Assembly (NCBI RefSeq): GCF_023100945.1
Contig: NZ_CP064689.1
Location: forward strand, 1,054,001-1,118,000
Source of the DNA: Bradyrhizobium sp. 200
Lineage (GTDB): Bacteria > Pseudomonadota > Alphaproteobacteria > Rhizobiales > Xanthobacteraceae
Length of the DNA: 64,000 bases
Direction of reading: 5' to 3'
Made by a program: the position numbers and the translations under genes
Shown here: positions 43,813 through 53,343 of the stretch, piece after piece
Position numbering within the stretch: position 1 is the stretch's first letter
Layout of the letters: every line of letters starts with the position of its first letter
The notes under the pieces: generated by a model
The model's input: the letters and a program-made list of their open reading frames with translations, nothing else
Database searches by the model: none
What the model was told of the DNA's origin: nothing

Positions 43813-44129
43813 CGAGTTTCAGCCGTACGCCCGACGGCGATTGCCGGACTTTCCCTTGCCTGGATTGCTCAGAGCCCCATCGAGCCTGGAACCGTCGGGT
43901 TCCATACAGACATCGGCTCGAATCAGATTTTTATTCCGGCACATGCTGGACACCATGTGGATGGGCATGCCCGGCATAGGGACAAGGACGGCCCAACGGT
44001 TGATGCCTGGCCCAAAGCTTGGGGGCAGTCCTTCTAATGTGCCGCACGGCGGTGCCGGGCACACGGATTAAACGCGCTCAACTGCGGCGCGTTCGTATGG
44101 CAAAATCCCAACAGAAGGGAGTTGATTCG
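43813..44129. other. Intergenic stretch, no supported gene
   Basis: Short open frames exist on both strands, but none has a good start site or a plausible protein composition. No hairpin or repeat of the families seen elsewhere was found. Confidence 0.4.
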
Positions 44130-44243
44130 ATGATGCTCGAAACAATTCTGGCATTGTTGGGCCTCGCGACTTGCGCGCTGGTCCTCATCTCATTCTGGGG
44201 CTCCGACCTCTTCGGAAACCGCACGCGGAAGCGGAGTCAATAA
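44130..44243 (+). CDS. Small single-pass membrane peptide
   Basis: 37 residues: MMLETILALLGLATCALVLI then SFWGSDLFGNRTRKRSQ, one membrane helix and a basic tail. AAGGGAG precedes the double ATG by about eight bases. Size and layout suit a regulatory membrane peptide, but no family is recognised. Confidence 0.5.
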   Translation: MMLETILALLGLATCALVLISFWGSDLFGNRTRKRSQ

Positions 44244-44539
44244 CTAGCGCGTCTGGTAAACGTCCAGGGCGTGGGCTGCCGATCTGGCAGCAACGTTCTA
44301 CAGAAACGGCATTGGCGGCAGCGCTGCGGCGCTGTCAAATTGGCTGCGCCTTCAGGTCAAGCGCGGGCTCATCGACCTCGACGGCTTCGCTCCCCGCCTG
44401 ATTGGCGTATCATGCGCCACAGGTCACGCGCTCCACCAAAATTTCGGCTGAACAAGCTATGGACTCGCGAATGCGCCGCCCATTAGGCTGATCACGGGCG
44501 CACCGTTTCAAAATGGGGGTGAAGCGATGGAGAAAATCC

Positions 44540-44950
44540 ATGAAGGTGGTTTTGAGAAGGACTGCAATCGCAACCTCGACCGTTGCATGCGTGGCACTGC
44601 TGTCGTTCGGCTGGTCTGAACATCGCGGAGTTACGCTGGGGGTCGAGAGCGCCCAGGCGCGGGTCGATCGACCGTCCGCCCCAGTCAGCGTTGCCGGGGT
44701 TGCGCGTCGGCAGTCCCGGCGGTCTGTATCCGGGCACCGATTGCTCGCGGCTGCAGTCGCCGCCACCACCTCGCCTCGGAACTACGATGACTATGATTGC
44801 TATGGTGGCCCTTACGCAGGTAGGGGCTACCGTCCTGGCTATTATTACAGCAGCTATCCTGGCGGCTACTGCGTCAGTCGTGGCTACGCCACCGAACTCT
44901 ACGCACGGCCGACGTTGTTTCCGCGCTACTACGACGGCTGGGTCCGCTGA
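44540..44950 (+). CDS. Secreted Tyr/Gly-rich hypothetical protein
   Basis: 136 residues from MKVVLRRTAIATSTVACVAL, with GGAG upstream; the segment is a signal peptide or anchor. After a basic linker (VARRQSRRSVSGHR) the C-terminal 50 residues are rich in Tyr, Gly and Asp (YDDYDCYGGPYAGRGYRPGY) with two cysteines. Such tails occur in small envelope or surface proteins of Bradyrhizobium. Function unknown. Confidence 0.62.
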   Translation: MKVVLRRTAIATSTVACVALLSFGWSEHRGVTLGVESAQARVDRPSAPVSVAGVARRQSRRSVSGHRLLAAAVAATTSPRNYDDYDCYGGPYAGRGYRPGYYYSSYPGGYCVSRGYATELYARPTLFPRYYDGWVR

Positions 44951-45176
44951 AGCGATCTTGGCCGCCGCGGACTCAATTTTGAAGTACGCGGGGCGCGCCG
45001 GTCTTCAGCGTGCAGGCAGTGCTGTCGCCAGTCCGAAATGCGGGACCGCGGGTGAGCGCTGCTTCCATAGCTTGACTACCTCGCCATTGCGGCGAGGCGT
45101 GCGGAGTTTGAGGCCGCCGCCCAATGGCTGCTGGCGGGGATCACCCCAGAAATTCTAATTCCGCGTCCTTGTTGTT

Positions 45177-45545
45177 TTAACAGATCGGAACCATTCGAAC
45201 GCGCCATCCATCGCGCGTCATCACACGCTGGCGAAAGAGAGGGCATTCATCGTAACCGGGAGAGATTCCGTACCAGTCGGCATATCCGTTGTCGTATCCG
45301 TAGCCGTCCACGAACCCGTATCCAACGAAGCCTCGTCTGTGGAAGCCCCGTCCGTGGAAGCCTCGTCCATGGAAGCCGTTCCCATGGGAGCCACGGCCAT
45401 GGAAGTTGCCACCGCCTCCACCATGGAAGCCGCCGCCCCTGAAACCGCTGCCCCCAAAACCGCTGCCTTGGGCCGAAGCCAGGTTTGCGCCGGTGGTAGC
45501 GAAGGCGGATAGGATGAGTAACGTTGCAATTGTTTTCGGTGTCAT
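45177..45545 (-). CDS. Secreted Gly/His-rich repeat protein
   Basis: 122 residues from MTPKTIATLLILSAFATTGA, a signal peptide with AAGGA upstream. The mature protein has a repetitive Gly/Phe/His/Arg region built on GFHGRG units (for example GNGFHGRGFHGRGFHRRGF), then a Tyr/Asp-rich part and two cysteines near the C-terminus. It resembles sulfur-globule-like or other low-complexity periplasmic proteins; the His content suggests metal binding. Confidence 0.68.
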   Translation of the reverse strand: MTPKTIATLLILSAFATTGANLASAQGSGFGGSGFRGGGFHGGGGGNFHGRGSHGNGFHGRGFHGRGFHRRGFVGYGFVDGYGYDNGYADWYGISPGYDECPLFRQRVMTRDGWRVRMVPIC

Positions 45546-46103
45546 GGGAAAGTCCTTGGAGAAAAGCACTCGCGCTACTGGAGCGCACGCGACTGTGGTC
45601 TACTTTGCCGCAGATGAGTTGAACACAGGTTCGAGACGGAAAGAACATCCAAAGACGCCGACTTTGTGAACGGAGAGACACCCGACCAGCCCCTCGGCGG
45701 TCCAAACGCCCCCTCGCGGTGGTGCCGGCTCGCGTAGCCTGAAGTGCATTGCGTTCAAGCGGGTATAGTCCGCCGCGACTGTCGCCGGCCTACAGGCCTG
45801 ATCAAACTCCAGGCACTCACAGCCGCTGCGGTCCGACGCGCGACGGCACGGAAACGTGTTGAGTGGATGTAAGCCAATTCACATATCGCAGCGCCCTACC
45901 GCAGTATCCTTATCCGATCTCGCGGATCCGATCTCGCGTCGGCTCCGCAATCGCTTTGAAAGCTGTTCTCAAGCTGGCCGTTCGAAGACTAAGGATTGCG
46001 GTGAGAGCAGACGCAAATTTTTGAATAGCAAGCTGCCCTGCTGCAAACCAGCGGGCGGACCATACTGAAGAAATTGTCCGATTGCATTGGCACGCGCAAC
46101 AAC
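45546..46103. other. Intergenic stretch, no supported gene
   Basis: About 560 bp between divergent genes. No frame on either strand has a credible start and composition. It may hold both promoters, but I could not pick out a convincing element. Confidence 0.4.
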
Positions 46104-46883
46104 ATGCGCAAGCAGGTTGCCATGGACCGAATTGCTGGCAGGGAAAGCGGTTACCGCGCCATACCGCATCGTTCGATACGACAACAAAGTGGCGATGCTT
46201 TCGTTGCGATGCTCTGCACCGCATGCATCGTTCTCTTCGCAGGCGAAGCCCGTGCTCAATGTACGGCGCGAGACGTCCTGCGGAACCAGTTGACGCTCAA
46301 GACAACTCCCTCAGCCATTACGCCGCCAGTTCCAGTCAAATCCGCCTTCGCTGTCCCGGTGTGGAGAACGATTACAGTAGGAACGTTTGCAAATTCGTTT
46401 GCCCTCCTTAACGCGCTGGATGCAGCAGGCTGCAGCATCGGAGGCTCGGCCGAGGAAATTCTCGCTCGACCGGCCTTTACCGTCGGCACTACGAAGACAA
46501 GCGTGGAGCTTTTTGCGGTGTCGGCGGCCGAACTCGGCTTTCAGACCGGTACGGCGCGGCTGGCGGACATTTATGCGCGCGCTCAACAATTGGGTTTCGG
46601 GCTCGCGGCAGCAGAAGTCGCTCCGCAACTCAGGCTGCAATTTCTTGACCAGCCGATGGGTGAATTTCTCATCGGCATGGAGCCGATCAAAAGGTGGACG
46701 GGCGAGCCTGTCATTTTAACCGTGGCTAATGGCGGAGCGGGATTGGTCCTCATCGGCCGAGATGGCAGCGCCGACGCAGAAATACCCGTGGCGGCCCGCT
46801 TCCTGTTCGTGCGGTCCAACGAAGCCGCATTGGCGAAGGCGGTCCGCGGCGTCGATGAGACGGCAGCGCTCGGCCGTCGCTGA
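46104..46883 (+). CDS. Exported hypothetical protein
   Basis: About 259 residues. A hydrophobic segment AFVAMLCTACIVLFAGEARA before QCTARD looks like a signal peptide, though the N-region is long; ATG at 46122 or 46209 are alternatives. The mature part contains GTFANSFALLNALDAAGCSI and RLADIYARAQQLGFGLAAAE, then RWTGEPVILTVANGGAGLVL. No named domain is recognised. It is followed by another exported orphan after 98 bp. Confidence 0.68.
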   Translation: MRKQVAMDRIAGRESGYRAIPHRSIRQQSGDAFVAMLCTACIVLFAGEARAQCTARDVLRNQLTLKTTPSAITPPVPVKSAFAVPVWRTITVGTFANSFALLNALDAAGCSIGGSAEEILARPAFTVGTTKTSVELFAVSAAELGFQTGTARLADIYARAQQLGFGLAAAEVAPQLRLQFLDQPMGEFLIGMEPIKRWTGEPVILTVANGGAGLVLIGRDGSADAEIPVAARFLFVRSNEAALAKAVRGVDETAALGRR

Positions 46884-46981
46884 TTCTCTGAAGGCCGAAC
46901 GCGTCCGGGCAGTTCCTGGGTCAAGGCGCCAAACCAAAGTGCAACCGAGCGTCCACCGACGGCAGAAAAGGAGCAGCGATC

Positions 46982-47338
46982 ATGGAATCAATTCCGCGCA
47001 AGCCACTCCGAGCGGCTCATCATTGCGGCCTGGCGCTGCTGGGTCTGACGTGTTTGCTTGGCACGGCCGATGCCCGTCCGATGCAGTTGCCATCGGAGCA
47101 ATTTCCCGGTCCCTGGCTGGAGGTCACGCAAGAGATCAGGGACATCCTCACCCTGAACAAGGTCGCTGCCTGCAGTCAGGCCGCGGGCCGCGAATCGTCG
47201 CGCAACCCCGGCGAATATCTCTTGTACTGCACATCGGACGAGAAGCTTTGGACAAGCTGGCGCGTACAGCCCGCGGCGCGATCCGTTCGAGGGCCGGGCA
47301 GGCTCTTCCAGGGTATCGCACCGCCGGATGGATATTAA
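46982..47338 (+). CDS. Small secreted hypothetical protein
   Basis: 118 residues with AAAGGAG upstream. The signal peptide (HHCGLALLGLTCLLGTADAR) is clear. The mature part holds PWLEVTQEIRDILTLNKVAA, CSQAAGRESSRNPGEYLLYC (two cysteines) and TSDEKLWTSWRV. It is probably a small disulfide-bonded periplasmic protein. No family is recognised; it converges on the L,D-transpeptidase gene. Confidence 0.68.
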   Translation: MESIPRKPLRAAHHCGLALLGLTCLLGTADARPMQLPSEQFPGPWLEVTQEIRDILTLNKVAACSQAAGRESSRNPGEYLLYCTSDEKLWTSWRVQPAARSVRGPGRLFQGIAPPDGY

Positions 47339-47400
47339 AGCTGGTGTCTGAAAGGCGCGGACGCCGATTGAACGATTCGCGGCGCCGCGCGGAGAACGGC

Positions 47401-48909
47401 TCACCAGGTGAAGGGACTTCCGAAAGGCGAGCGCCAGAACTGCTGGCTGCGTGGGTGCGCGTAGCGGAATTGGCTTCCCGGACTGCGTCGCCGCTGCTTG
47501 ATGCCGCCTTGCGGCTCGCCGCTCAGCAGCACCACGAATTCCGTTCCCTTGCCGGTTTCCGTGCTCGGCGGCTCGTCCGTGACGATCAGGGAAGATCGCG
47601 GCGTGATGGCGCCGATGCGATCCAATGCGTCCTGCGGAATGGCGATGCGGTCGAGGGCTGCCTTTGCGCTGTCCGGATTCGTCGCCTCCGGCGCAACATC
47701 GCGGCCGCCACTCCCATGTGCGCGGTTGTGCGGCTCAACCGTGCCGCTCGGCGCATGTCCGCCGCCCAATGAGACCACGCTCCATCGCAACTTGGCGTCG
47801 TCGGTCGTGCGCTCGACGGCGGTGAAGACGTACGTGCCGATCGGACGATCCGGGTCTGCGATCGTGACCGGACTTTCAAGGACGGGCTTGAATGCCTGAC
47901 GGATATAAAGCCGCTGGGTCTTGCGGCTGATCAGCACCGATATTGGCTGGAGTTCGCGTGCGACCTGGCGGGCCGCCTCGGCTGCCGCGACGCGCGCGGT
48001 CTCCGCCGCGGCGGCGGCTTCACGCGCAGACGTGACGGCATCGAGCCTCAGTTGCAGATCCACGTTGGCGACGTCCCATTGCAGTTGCAGCTCCGCAATT
48101 TTGGCAGCGGCCTGCGCCTTGGCGTCCTCAGCCTGCTCCTTTGCCTCCGCCGGGATGCCGGAGCCAAGTTTGGTCTCGGCGGCTGCCAATTGCGCCTCGG
48201 CGATGCGCTTCAGATTTTCCGCCGCGCGAACCGGCGCTCTGGCTTGCGTCGCCTCCCGCAAGGCCGTCCCGGCGGCTATACGTGCCTCAGTCGCTTTCCT
48301 CACAGCCTCTTGCGCCTCTGCGGTGCGGGCGGCGGCCAAGGCAACGGCACCTGGCTTCGGTTGGAACAGAAGCGGATGGGCGAGCTCAACGGGCGCCACA
48401 TCGCTTGGCGCCACGATCACCCGCATGCCCATCTCGGTCGCGTCGAACAGGCGTTCGGCGAAATCGAATGGCAGCCGGATACAGCCATGGGACGCCGGAC
48501 GCCCCGGCAGGACGCCGCCATGGAGGGCGATGCCCGACCAGGTGATGCGTTGCATATGGGGCATGAAGGCGTCGTCATACAGGTTCGAGTAATGCTCCTC
48601 GACTTTCTGGATGACGCTGAAGATGCCTGCGGGCGTTTCGCGTCCCTTGGTGCCGCTCGATACCGGCGCCCGCAGGATCCACCCCTTGGCGTCATAGACC
48701 GTGATCCGCTGGCTGCGGAGCGAAACGATGGCCATGACCGGCTCGCCGGCGCTGCGCGATTGAATAGCGTCGATCGGGCGTTCGCTCCGGCCGGCTCGCG
48801 CGCCCGCATCGTCCCCCGCCGCGATCAGCACGGCCAGCGCCGTAACGGCGAGATATGCATGCCGTTGCCGCTTTTGCTTGCACTCCGGATTTACGCAACG
48901 AGACGTCAT
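47401..48909 (-). CDS. L,D-transpeptidase with a second, degenerate YkuD lobe
   Basis: 502 residues from MTSRCVNPECKQKRQRHAYL with a membrane anchor at about residues 18-35. Lobe one (about 50-190) has the active-site pair HGGVLPGRPASHGCIRLP, with catalytic Cys. A long Ala/Glu-rich coiled coil spans about 200-315. Lobe two (about 325-460) repeats the fold pattern (ISVLISRKTQRLYIRQAFKP, GTYVFTAVE, RSSLIVTDEP) but has no SHGC motif. The first lobe would cross-link or anchor peptidoglycan; the second may bind substrate or partner. Confidence 0.88.
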   Translation of the reverse strand: MTSRCVNPECKQKRQRHAYLAVTALAVLIAAGDDAGARAGRSERPIDAIQSRSAGEPVMAIVSLRSQRITVYDAKGWILRAPVSSGTKGRETPAGIFSVIQKVEEHYSNLYDDAFMPHMQRITWSGIALHGGVLPGRPASHGCIRLPFDFAERLFDATEMGMRVIVAPSDVAPVELAHPLLFQPKPGAVALAAARTAEAQEAVRKATEARIAAGTALREATQARAPVRAAENLKRIAEAQLAAAETKLGSGIPAEAKEQAEDAKAQAAAKIAELQLQWDVANVDLQLRLDAVTSAREAAAAAETARVAAAEAARQVARELQPISVLISRKTQRLYIRQAFKPVLESPVTIADPDRPIGTYVFTAVERTTDDAKLRWSVVSLGGGHAPSGTVEPHNRAHGSGGRDVAPEATNPDSAKAALDRIAIPQDALDRIGAITPRSSLIVTDEPPSTETGKGTEFVVLLSGEPQGGIKQRRRSPGSQFRYAHPRSQQFWRSPFGSPFTW

Positions 48910-49012
48910 CCGCGTCCCAACCGATCGATGGGTCAACGCCGGCTTCCACGCAAGTACACTTCCGAACGTAGCGCCATTCGGTCGGACTTGCCAACCTGGA
49001 AATGCGTCAGCG

Positions 49013-49921
49013 CTATTTCGCCGCGTGGCCAGCCTTTCCGCCGCCGACCACCACGCCCGCCGCCTTTTCGATCGGCTTGATCGCCGCAGTGAAATCCGAT
49101 TCCGCGCCCTCGTCGCGGATGATGACTTCCCACAAGCGCCCGACCGCTTCGGCGACTTCCATCGACAGCCCCAGCGATTTCATCTCTTCCAGCGCCAGCC
49201 GCACATCCTTCACCATCAGGCCTGTGGCGAAGCCGAAATCGAAGCTGCGCGGCAGCACCGAACGCGGAAACTTGTCGCGGCTCGCCGTATTGAGCCCCGA
49301 GCCGGCGTTGATGACGTTGATCATCACGGCCGGATCCAGTCCCGCCTTGACGCCCATCACCACGGCTTCCGACGTCGCCACCATCGCGGTTGCGGAGAGG
49401 AAATTGTTCGCAAGCTTCATCGTCTGCGCCGAGCCGGGTTTCTCGCCGATGAAGAACACCTTTCCGATCACGTCGAGCGCGGGCTTTGCCGCCTCGTAAT
49501 CGGCGCGCGGGCCGGAGACCATCACCGCCAGCGTTCCCTTCTCGGCGCCGCCGACGCCGCCGCTCACGGGGCTGTCGATCTGCACGATGTTGTTTTTCGC
49601 CAGCAGCCCGTGGATTTTGGCAGCCATCTGCGAGCCGACGGTGGAGAGATCGACGAAGCGTTTTACGCACTTGCCCTCGATCACGCCGCCCGAACCGGTC
49701 GCAACTTCGAGCGAAGCCTGCAGCGAGGGCAGGCTCGCCAGCACGGTCTCGCAGCGGTCGGCGATGTCCTTGGTCGACGATGCCGTCTGCGCGCCGAGTC
49801 CGACCAGCCTGTCGACGGCTTCCTTGCGGGTGTCGAACACGGTGAGTTGATGTTTCGCCTCGATCAGGCGACGCGCCATCGGGAAGCCCATATTTCCGAG
49901 GCCGATGAATCCGATTTCCAT
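49013..49921 (-). CDS. 3-hydroxyisobutyrate dehydrogenase family oxidoreductase
   Basis: 302 residues from MEIGFIGLGNMGFPMARRLI; the frame is open to 50167 through a repeat, so the longer start is rejected. Motifs are the NAD site GLGNMG, FVDLSTVGSQMA, the substrate loop QIDSPVSGGVGGAEKGTLAV and the catalytic-lysine helix KLANNFLSATAMVATSEAVV. The family reduces beta-hydroxyacids and semialdehydes. A carboxymuconolactone decarboxylase-like gene lies upstream in the same direction. Confidence 0.9.
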   Translation of the reverse strand: MEIGFIGLGNMGFPMARRLIEAKHQLTVFDTRKEAVDRLVGLGAQTASSTKDIADRCETVLASLPSLQASLEVATGSGGVIEGKCVKRFVDLSTVGSQMAAKIHGLLAKNNIVQIDSPVSGGVGGAEKGTLAVMVSGPRADYEAAKPALDVIGKVFFIGEKPGSAQTMKLANNFLSATAMVATSEAVVMGVKAGLDPAVMINVINAGSGLNTASRDKFPRSVLPRSFDFGFATGLMVKDVRLALEEMKSLGLSMEVAEAVGRLWEVIIRDEGAESDFTAAIKPIEKAAGVVVGGGKAGHAAK

Positions 49922-49941
49922 GGTGGTGCTTTCCTTTGACT

Positions 49942-50062
49942 TCGTCCTTGCGAGGCTTGTCCCGCCGTAGCTCGAAGAGCGAAGGCGGTAGCGCGCCTGG
50001 GTCCGATTGCCTCCGCCTTCGCTAAAGCTTCGGCGGACAGGTCGCTTCGCTCGCGATGACGG
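49942..50062. repeat. Palindromic repeat, CGTCCTTGCGAGG type
   Basis: Left border CGTCCTTGCGAGGCTTGTCC and right border GCTTCGCTCGCGATGACGG are inverted partners. The inside carries AGCGAAGGCGG and CCGCCTTCGCT as a second inverted pair. The element separates the two genes of this leftward pair. Confidence 0.72.
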
Positions 50063-50093
50063 TTGAAATTTCGGGTGGCTGTATGGCTGCGTC

Positions 50094-50474
50094 TTAGCCT
50101 TTATCGAGTTCCGCGAACACTTCGCGCGCGATGCGAAAGCTGTCGACGCCGGCGGGGATGCCGGCATAGATCGAGACCTGCATGAAGATCTCGCGGATCT
50201 CGTCGCGGCTGACGCCGTTGGTCAGCGCGCCCTTGATGTGCGCCTTGAGTTCATGCGGCCGGTTGAGGATCGAGATCATGGCGAGATTGAGCATGCTGCG
50301 GGTCTTGCGCGGCAGTTCGTCGCGGCCCCACACCGCGCCCCAGCAATATTCGGTGACGAGTTCCTGAAACGGCTTGTTGAAGTCGTCGGCGTTCTTCAGG
50401 GCGTTGTTGACATAGGCCTCGCCGAGCACCGTTTTGCGAATTTCCAGCCCCTTGTCGTGCGTCTTCTGGTCCAT
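50094..50474 (-). CDS. Carboxymuconolactone decarboxylase family protein
   Basis: 126 residues. The all-helical family pattern is EYCWGAVWGRDELPRKTRSM, LNLAMISILNRPHELKAHIK and GALTNGVSRDEIREIFMQVS. There is no CxxC pair of the AhpD branch, so it is closer to PcaC-type gamma-carboxymuconolactone decarboxylases acting in aromatic-ring catabolism. No other pca genes are adjacent, so the real substrate is uncertain. Confidence 0.86.
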   Translation of the reverse strand: MDQKTHDKGLEIRKTVLGEAYVNNALKNADDFNKPFQELVTEYCWGAVWGRDELPRKTRSMLNLAMISILNRPHELKAHIKGALTNGVSRDEIREIFMQVSIYAGIPAGVDSFRIAREVFAELDKG

Positions 50475-50641
50475 GTCGTTTCCTTACGTATTTTTACGGT
50501 TCGCGATCGACGTTACGGGCCGGCAGCCCGGCAGTCACGCCTTCGTGTTATGCGTATTTCCGGGTGTGGGTTACCGCCCGGAACAGGTGCCTCATTGCCG
50601 CCGTTGTGCTAGGCTGACTTGTCGGCAACCTGGAGAGTTTG

Positions 50642-53323
50642 TTGAACGGCGCTTCTCCCGACCCCACAAAATCCGCCCCCGAGCCGGATGCTGTCGCGCG
50701 GCTCCAACTGACGCAGGCTCTGCAACGGGCTCAGTATGCGACCGCGTGGGAACGCGCCTGGCCGGCTCTTGCCCGGATTTTGAGCGTCGTCGGACTGTTT
50801 CTGGTGGCGTCCTGGGCCGGTTTATGGCTGGCGCTGCCATTCCCTGCACGCGCAATTGGCATCGGTCTGTTTTTCCTGCTGGCGCTGGCAGCATTGTATC
50901 CGCTTGTGCGGTTTCGCTGGCCGACCCGCGAACAGGCGTTGAGCCGGCTCGACCGCGGCACCGGCATTCGCCACCGCCCGGCGACCGCACTGACCGATAC
51001 GCTCTCGAACAAGGACCCGATCGCGCAGGCGCTGTGGCGGGAACAGCGCGAGCGCACGCTGGCCTCGATCAAGCGGATCCGCGCCGGGCTGCCTTCGCCG
51101 CGGCTGCCAATCCACGATCCCTGGGCGCTGCGCGCGCTGGTCATGGTGATGCTGGTGGCCGCCTATTTCGCCGCCGGCGACGAGCGCGCGCTGCGAATCG
51201 CCGCGGCCTTCGACTGGAACGGCGTGCTGGCGCCGGCCAACGTCCGGGTCGATGCCTGGGTGACCCCGCCGGTCTATACCGGCAAGCCGCCGGTCATCCT
51301 GTCCGCCAACAAGGATGCGGCTTCGCCCGATAGCGGGGCACCGCTGTCCGTGCCGTCAGGCAGTACGCTGCTGGTGCGCTCCAGCGGCGGCACTATCGAT
51401 GTCGTGGTCGGCGGCGGCGTGACCGAGGTCGCGCCGGGCGAGCAGGCGCCAAAGGGCACCAACGAGCGGCATTTCAAGATCGCCAGCGACGGCTCCGCGC
51501 ATGTCCGTGCGCCGGCCGGCCAGCCGCTTTGGCGATTCGCGGCCACGCCCGACCGTGCGCCGAGCATCTCACTCGCCAAGGATCCGGAACGCCAGGCCCG
51601 CGGCTCGCTGCAGATGTCCTACAAGCTCGATGACGATTACGGCGTCACCGAAGCGCGCGCGCAATTTGCCCCCCGCAACACCGATGCGGCCAAGACCGCC
51701 GATGGCAAGACGCCCGATGCCAAGGCTCCCGATGCCAAGGCTCCCGATCCGAAGTCCGCCGATGCGAAGGACGGGAAGAACAACTCCGCCGACAAGGCCG
51801 CGCCGCGGCCGCTGTTCGAGCCGCCGCAGTTTGCGCTGGTGCTGCCGAATGCGCGCACCCGCAACGGCGTCGGCCAGACGGTAAAGGATCTCAGCGAAGA
51901 CCCTTACGCCGGCGCCGACGTCACGCTGACGCTCACGGCCAAGGACGAGGCCGGCAATGAGGGCAAGAGCGAGCCGTTCAACATGCGGCTGCCGGAGCGG
52001 CTGTTCACCAAGCCGTTGGCGCGCGCTTTGATCGAACAGCGCCGCATCCTGGCGCTCGACGCCAACCAGAACGCGCAGGTCTATACCGCGCTCGATGCGC
52101 TGATGATCGCGCCGGAATTGTTCACGCCGGAGGCGGGCCATTATCTCGGCCTCTACAGCGTGTCCCGCCAGTTGGAGGCCGCGCGCACCGACGATGCGAT
52201 GCGTGAGGTCGTCGCCAGCCTGTGGGCGCTGGCCGTCACCATCGAGGACGGCAACATCAGCGATGTCGACAAGGCGCTGCGCGCGGCGCAGGAGGCGCTC
52301 AAGCAGGCGCTGGAACGCGGCGCCACCGACGAGGAGATCAAGAAGCTTACGGACAATCTGCGCGCCGCGCTGGACAATTTCCTGCGCCAGCTCGCCGAGC
52401 AGTTCCGCAACAATCCGCAGCAACTGGCGCGTCCGCTCGATCCCAATACCAAGATGCTGAGCCAGCAGGATCTCAAGAGCATGCTCGACCGGCTGGAGCG
52501 GATGTCGCGTTCCGGCGACAAGGAAGCCGCCAAACAGCTCCTGGAGCAGCTCCAGCAGATGCTGGAGAACCTGCAGATGGCGCAGCCCGGCCAGGGCGGC
52601 GACAACGAGATGGAGCAGGCGCTGAACGAACTCGGCGACATGATCCGCAAGCAGCAGCAACTGCGCGACAAGACCTTCAAGCAGGGCCAGGATTCCAGGC
52701 GCGACCGCTCGCGCGGCAAGCAGGGCGACCAGAGCATGGGCGACCTGCAGCAGGACCAGCAGGGCCTGCGCGACCGGCTGAAGAAATTGCAGGAAGAACT
52801 CGCCAAGCGCGGCATGGGACCGGGCCAGCGTGGTCAACAGGGCCAGCAAGGTCAGCAGGGCCAGCGCGGCGAACAGGGCCAGGGCCAGCAGGGTCAGGGC
52901 GGCGAGCAGGGCGACGGCGAGGACGGGCTCGATCAGGCCGATTCGGCGATGGGCGACGCCACCGGCCGGCTCGGCGAGGGCAATGCCGACGGCGCCGTGG
53001 ACTCGCAAGGGCGGGCGCTGGACGCGTTACGCAAGGGCGCCCAGAGCCTGGCGGAAGCCATGCAGCAGGGTGACGGCGACCAGCCGGGCGACGGCCCCGG
53101 CAATCCCAGAGGCCGCCAGCAGGGGGCCGCCAACTCGACCGATCCGCTGGGCCGGCCGATGCGCCACAACGAGTTCACCGACGACTATACCGTGAAGATC
53201 CCCGGCGAGATCGACGTGCAGCGGGTGCGCCGGATCCTCGAAGAACTGCGGCGCCGTCTCGCCGATCCGTCCCGCCCGCAGATCGAGCTCGATTACATCG
53301 AGCGGCTGCTGAAGGATTATTGA
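50642..53323 (+). CDS. TIGR02302 family membrane protein
   Basis: About 893 residues, TTG start after GGAGAG. Two membrane helices at about residues 45-90 (LARILSVVGLFLVASWAGLW and AIGIGLFFLLALAALYPLVR) and a third around 165-180 anchor it. A large extracytoplasmic part follows, then an extended Gln/Gly-rich low-complexity segment (about residues 680-770) and a conserved C-terminus FTDDYTVKIPGEIDVQRVRR. The family is restricted largely to alphaproteobacteria near lysA; its function is unknown. Confidence 0.88.
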   Translation: MNGASPDPTKSAPEPDAVARLQLTQALQRAQYATAWERAWPALARILSVVGLFLVASWAGLWLALPFPARAIGIGLFFLLALAALYPLVRFRWPTREQALSRLDRGTGIRHRPATALTDTLSNKDPIAQALWREQRERTLASIKRIRAGLPSPRLPIHDPWALRALVMVMLVAAYFAAGDERALRIAAAFDWNGVLAPANVRVDAWVTPPVYTGKPPVILSANKDAASPDSGAPLSVPSGSTLLVRSSGGTIDVVVGGGVTEVAPGEQAPKGTNERHFKIASDGSAHVRAPAGQPLWRFAATPDRAPSISLAKDPERQARGSLQMSYKLDDDYGVTEARAQFAPRNTDAAKTADGKTPDAKAPDAKAPDPKSADAKDGKNNSADKAAPRPLFEPPQFALVLPNARTRNGVGQTVKDLSEDPYAGADVTLTLTAKDEAGNEGKSEPFNMRLPERLFTKPLARALIEQRRILALDANQNAQVYTALDALMIAPELFTPEAGHYLGLYSVSRQLEAARTDDAMREVVASLWALAVTIEDGNISDVDKALRAAQEALKQALERGATDEEIKKLTDNLRAALDNFLRQLAEQFRNNPQQLARPLDPNTKMLSQQDLKSMLDRLERMSRSGDKEAAKQLLEQLQQMLENLQMAQPGQGGDNEMEQALNELGDMIRKQQQLRDKTFKQGQDSRRDRSRGKQGDQSMGDLQQDQQGLRDRLKKLQEELAKRGMGPGQRGQQGQQGQQGQRGEQGQGQQGQGGEQGDGEDGLDQADSAMGDATGRLGEGNADGAVDSQGRALDALRKGAQSLAEAMQQGDGDQPGDGPGNPRGRQQGAANSTDPLGRPMRHNEFTDDYTVKIPGEIDVQRVRRILEELRRRLADPSRPQIELDYIERLLKDY

Positions 53324-53343
53324 GCTTCGTCCAGTGCGCGACT

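Noticed and set aside
43841..44071. Short open frames in the 43.8-44.1 kb gap
   Set aside because: Both strands give Pro/Gly/Met-rich translations without signal, domain or start site.
52800..52920. Regularly repeated CAGGGCCAGCAGG-like units resembling a repeat array
   Set aside because: The repeats are in-frame codons for Gln/Gly in TIGR02302; there are no unique spacers, so this is not a CRISPR array.
51569..53008. 479-codon open frame antisense to TIGR02302
   Set aside because: The Leu/Ala/Arg-rich translation mirrors the Gln/Gly repeats of the real gene and shows no independent start signal.
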